A stretch of DNA of 7,041 bases. Origin: Bacilli bacterium (lineage in GTDB: Bacteria; Bacillota_I; Bacilli_A; RFN20; CAG-826). Positions within the stretch are counted from its first letter, which is position 1. Each line of letters opens with the position of its first letter. Below are positions 6,866 to 7,041 of the stretch, piece by piece. The DNA is taken from positions 1 through 7,041 of the forward strand of contig JAFZLN010000158.1 of NCBI GenBank assembly GCA_017551465.1. Reading direction: 5' to 3'. The notes beneath the pieces were generated by a model. The model was not told the origin of the DNA. It saw only the letters and a list, made by a program, of their open reading frames with translations, and searched no databases. Position numbers and translations under genes: made by a program.

Positions 6866-6884
6866 GATAATCCTTTCTATTCAC

Positions 6885-6914
6885 GCATAGAGGGGCATTA
6901 AGCCCCTACCATGC
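6885..6914 (-). promoter_or_regulatory. Intercistronic dnaK-dnaJ hairpin
   Basis: In the dnaK-dnaJ gap the minus strand forms AGGGGC-TTAAT-GCCCCT (6891-6896 with 6902-6907), a perfect 6-bp GC-rich stem. A further GCAT/ATGC pairing (6885-6888 with 6911-6914) lies beyond a small internal loop. No T-run follows, so it is not a typical terminator. It could stabilise or mark the dnaK mRNA end, or reduce read-through into dnaJ; this role is inference. It ends about 8 nt before the dnaJ ribosome binding site. Confidence 0.6.
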
Positions 6915-6935
6915 TTGGAAATTGTTGTTTAATAA

Positions 6936-7041
6936 TTAGTTTTTCTTTGTGAAGTCAGCATCAACGACATCATCTGGATTTGTACCAGCGGTGCCTTGAT
7001 CGGCTTGGCCATTTGGTTGAGCGCCTTGGTTAGCTTGCGCT
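6936..7041 (-). CDS. dnaK: Chaperone DnaK (Hsp70), C-terminal tail only
   Basis: Only the last 34 codons and the TAA stop (6936-6938) are in the window; the rest lies beyond the right edge. The visible part is the disordered C-terminal tail: an Ala/Gln/Gly/Asn-rich stretch followed by the acidic DDVVDADFTKKN end, as in DnaK of Gram-positive bacteria. The identification rests on this tail plus its position directly upstream of dnaJ. DnaK is the main ATP-driven Hsp70 chaperone and partner of DnaJ and GrpE. Confidence 0.9.
   Translation of the reverse strand, partial: AQANQGAQPNGQADQGTAGTNPDDVVDADFTKKN

Noticed and set aside
1..7041. Plus-strand open frames of 60-96 codons (for example 5031-5321 and 1394-1648).
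   Set aside because: All lie antisense within well-supported minus-strand genes, have no recognisable domains, and show no ribosome binding sites of note; they are frame shadows.
1..7041. CRISPR arrays, tRNA or rRNA genes, insertion sequences, prophage or toxin-antitoxin genes.
   Set aside because: The window is almost fully covered by housekeeping coding sequence, gaps are under 100 bp, and no repeats or transposase-like frames were seen.

Overview
This window is a compact block of housekeeping genes from a low-GC Gram-positive bacterium, and every gene is on the minus strand. Read in transcription order (high to low coordinate) it holds the end of dnaK, then dnaJ, a membrane protein with a C39 peptidase domain, ybeY, cdd, era, recO, a single-chain glyS and the start of dnaG. 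In established Bacilli genomes such as Bacillus subtilis, the hrcA-grpE-dnaK-dnaJ group, the ybeY-dgkA-cdd-era-recO group and the glyRS-dnaG-sigA group lie in the same relative order, so this looks like a condensed version of that region. The gene order, the single-chain glycyl-tRNA synthetase, the lack of dgkA between ybeY and cdd, and the tight packing suggest a small-genome Bacilli lineage (Erysipelotrichia, Acholeplasma-like or a related uncultured gut clade); that placement is inference. Tryptophan is encoded by TGG and ybeY ends in TGA, so the standard bacterial code fits and the reassigned mycoplasma code is unlikely.

The layout suggests three transcription units. (1) dnaK-dnaJ are separated by 70 bp that contain a strong hairpin without a U-tract. 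The unit ends in a clear Rho-independent terminator (5708-5730) whose stem overlaps the dnaJ stop codon. (2) The C39 membrane protein starts behind a near-perfect Shine-Dalgarno sequence and a plausible but weak promoter. It is followed at 19 bp by ybeY, at 8 bp by cdd, and then by era and recO, each joined to the gene before it by a one-base TAATG overlap. (3) glyS has a candidate promoter with a perfect TTGACA box in the 89-bp gap after recO. It is followed at 46 bp by dnaG, which runs off the left edge. No intergenic gap exceeds 100 bp.

Most genes serve protein folding and RNA or DNA maintenance: the DnaK/DnaJ chaperones, YbeY and Era in rRNA maturation and ribosome assembly, Cdd in pyrimidine salvage, RecO in recombinational repair, GlyRS in translation and DnaG in replication priming. 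The outlier is the 404-residue protein at 4415-5629. It has a complete C39 cysteine-peptidase site, six predicted membrane helices laid out like an ABC exporter, and no ATP-binding domain. It is the least understood gene here and the main point of interest.
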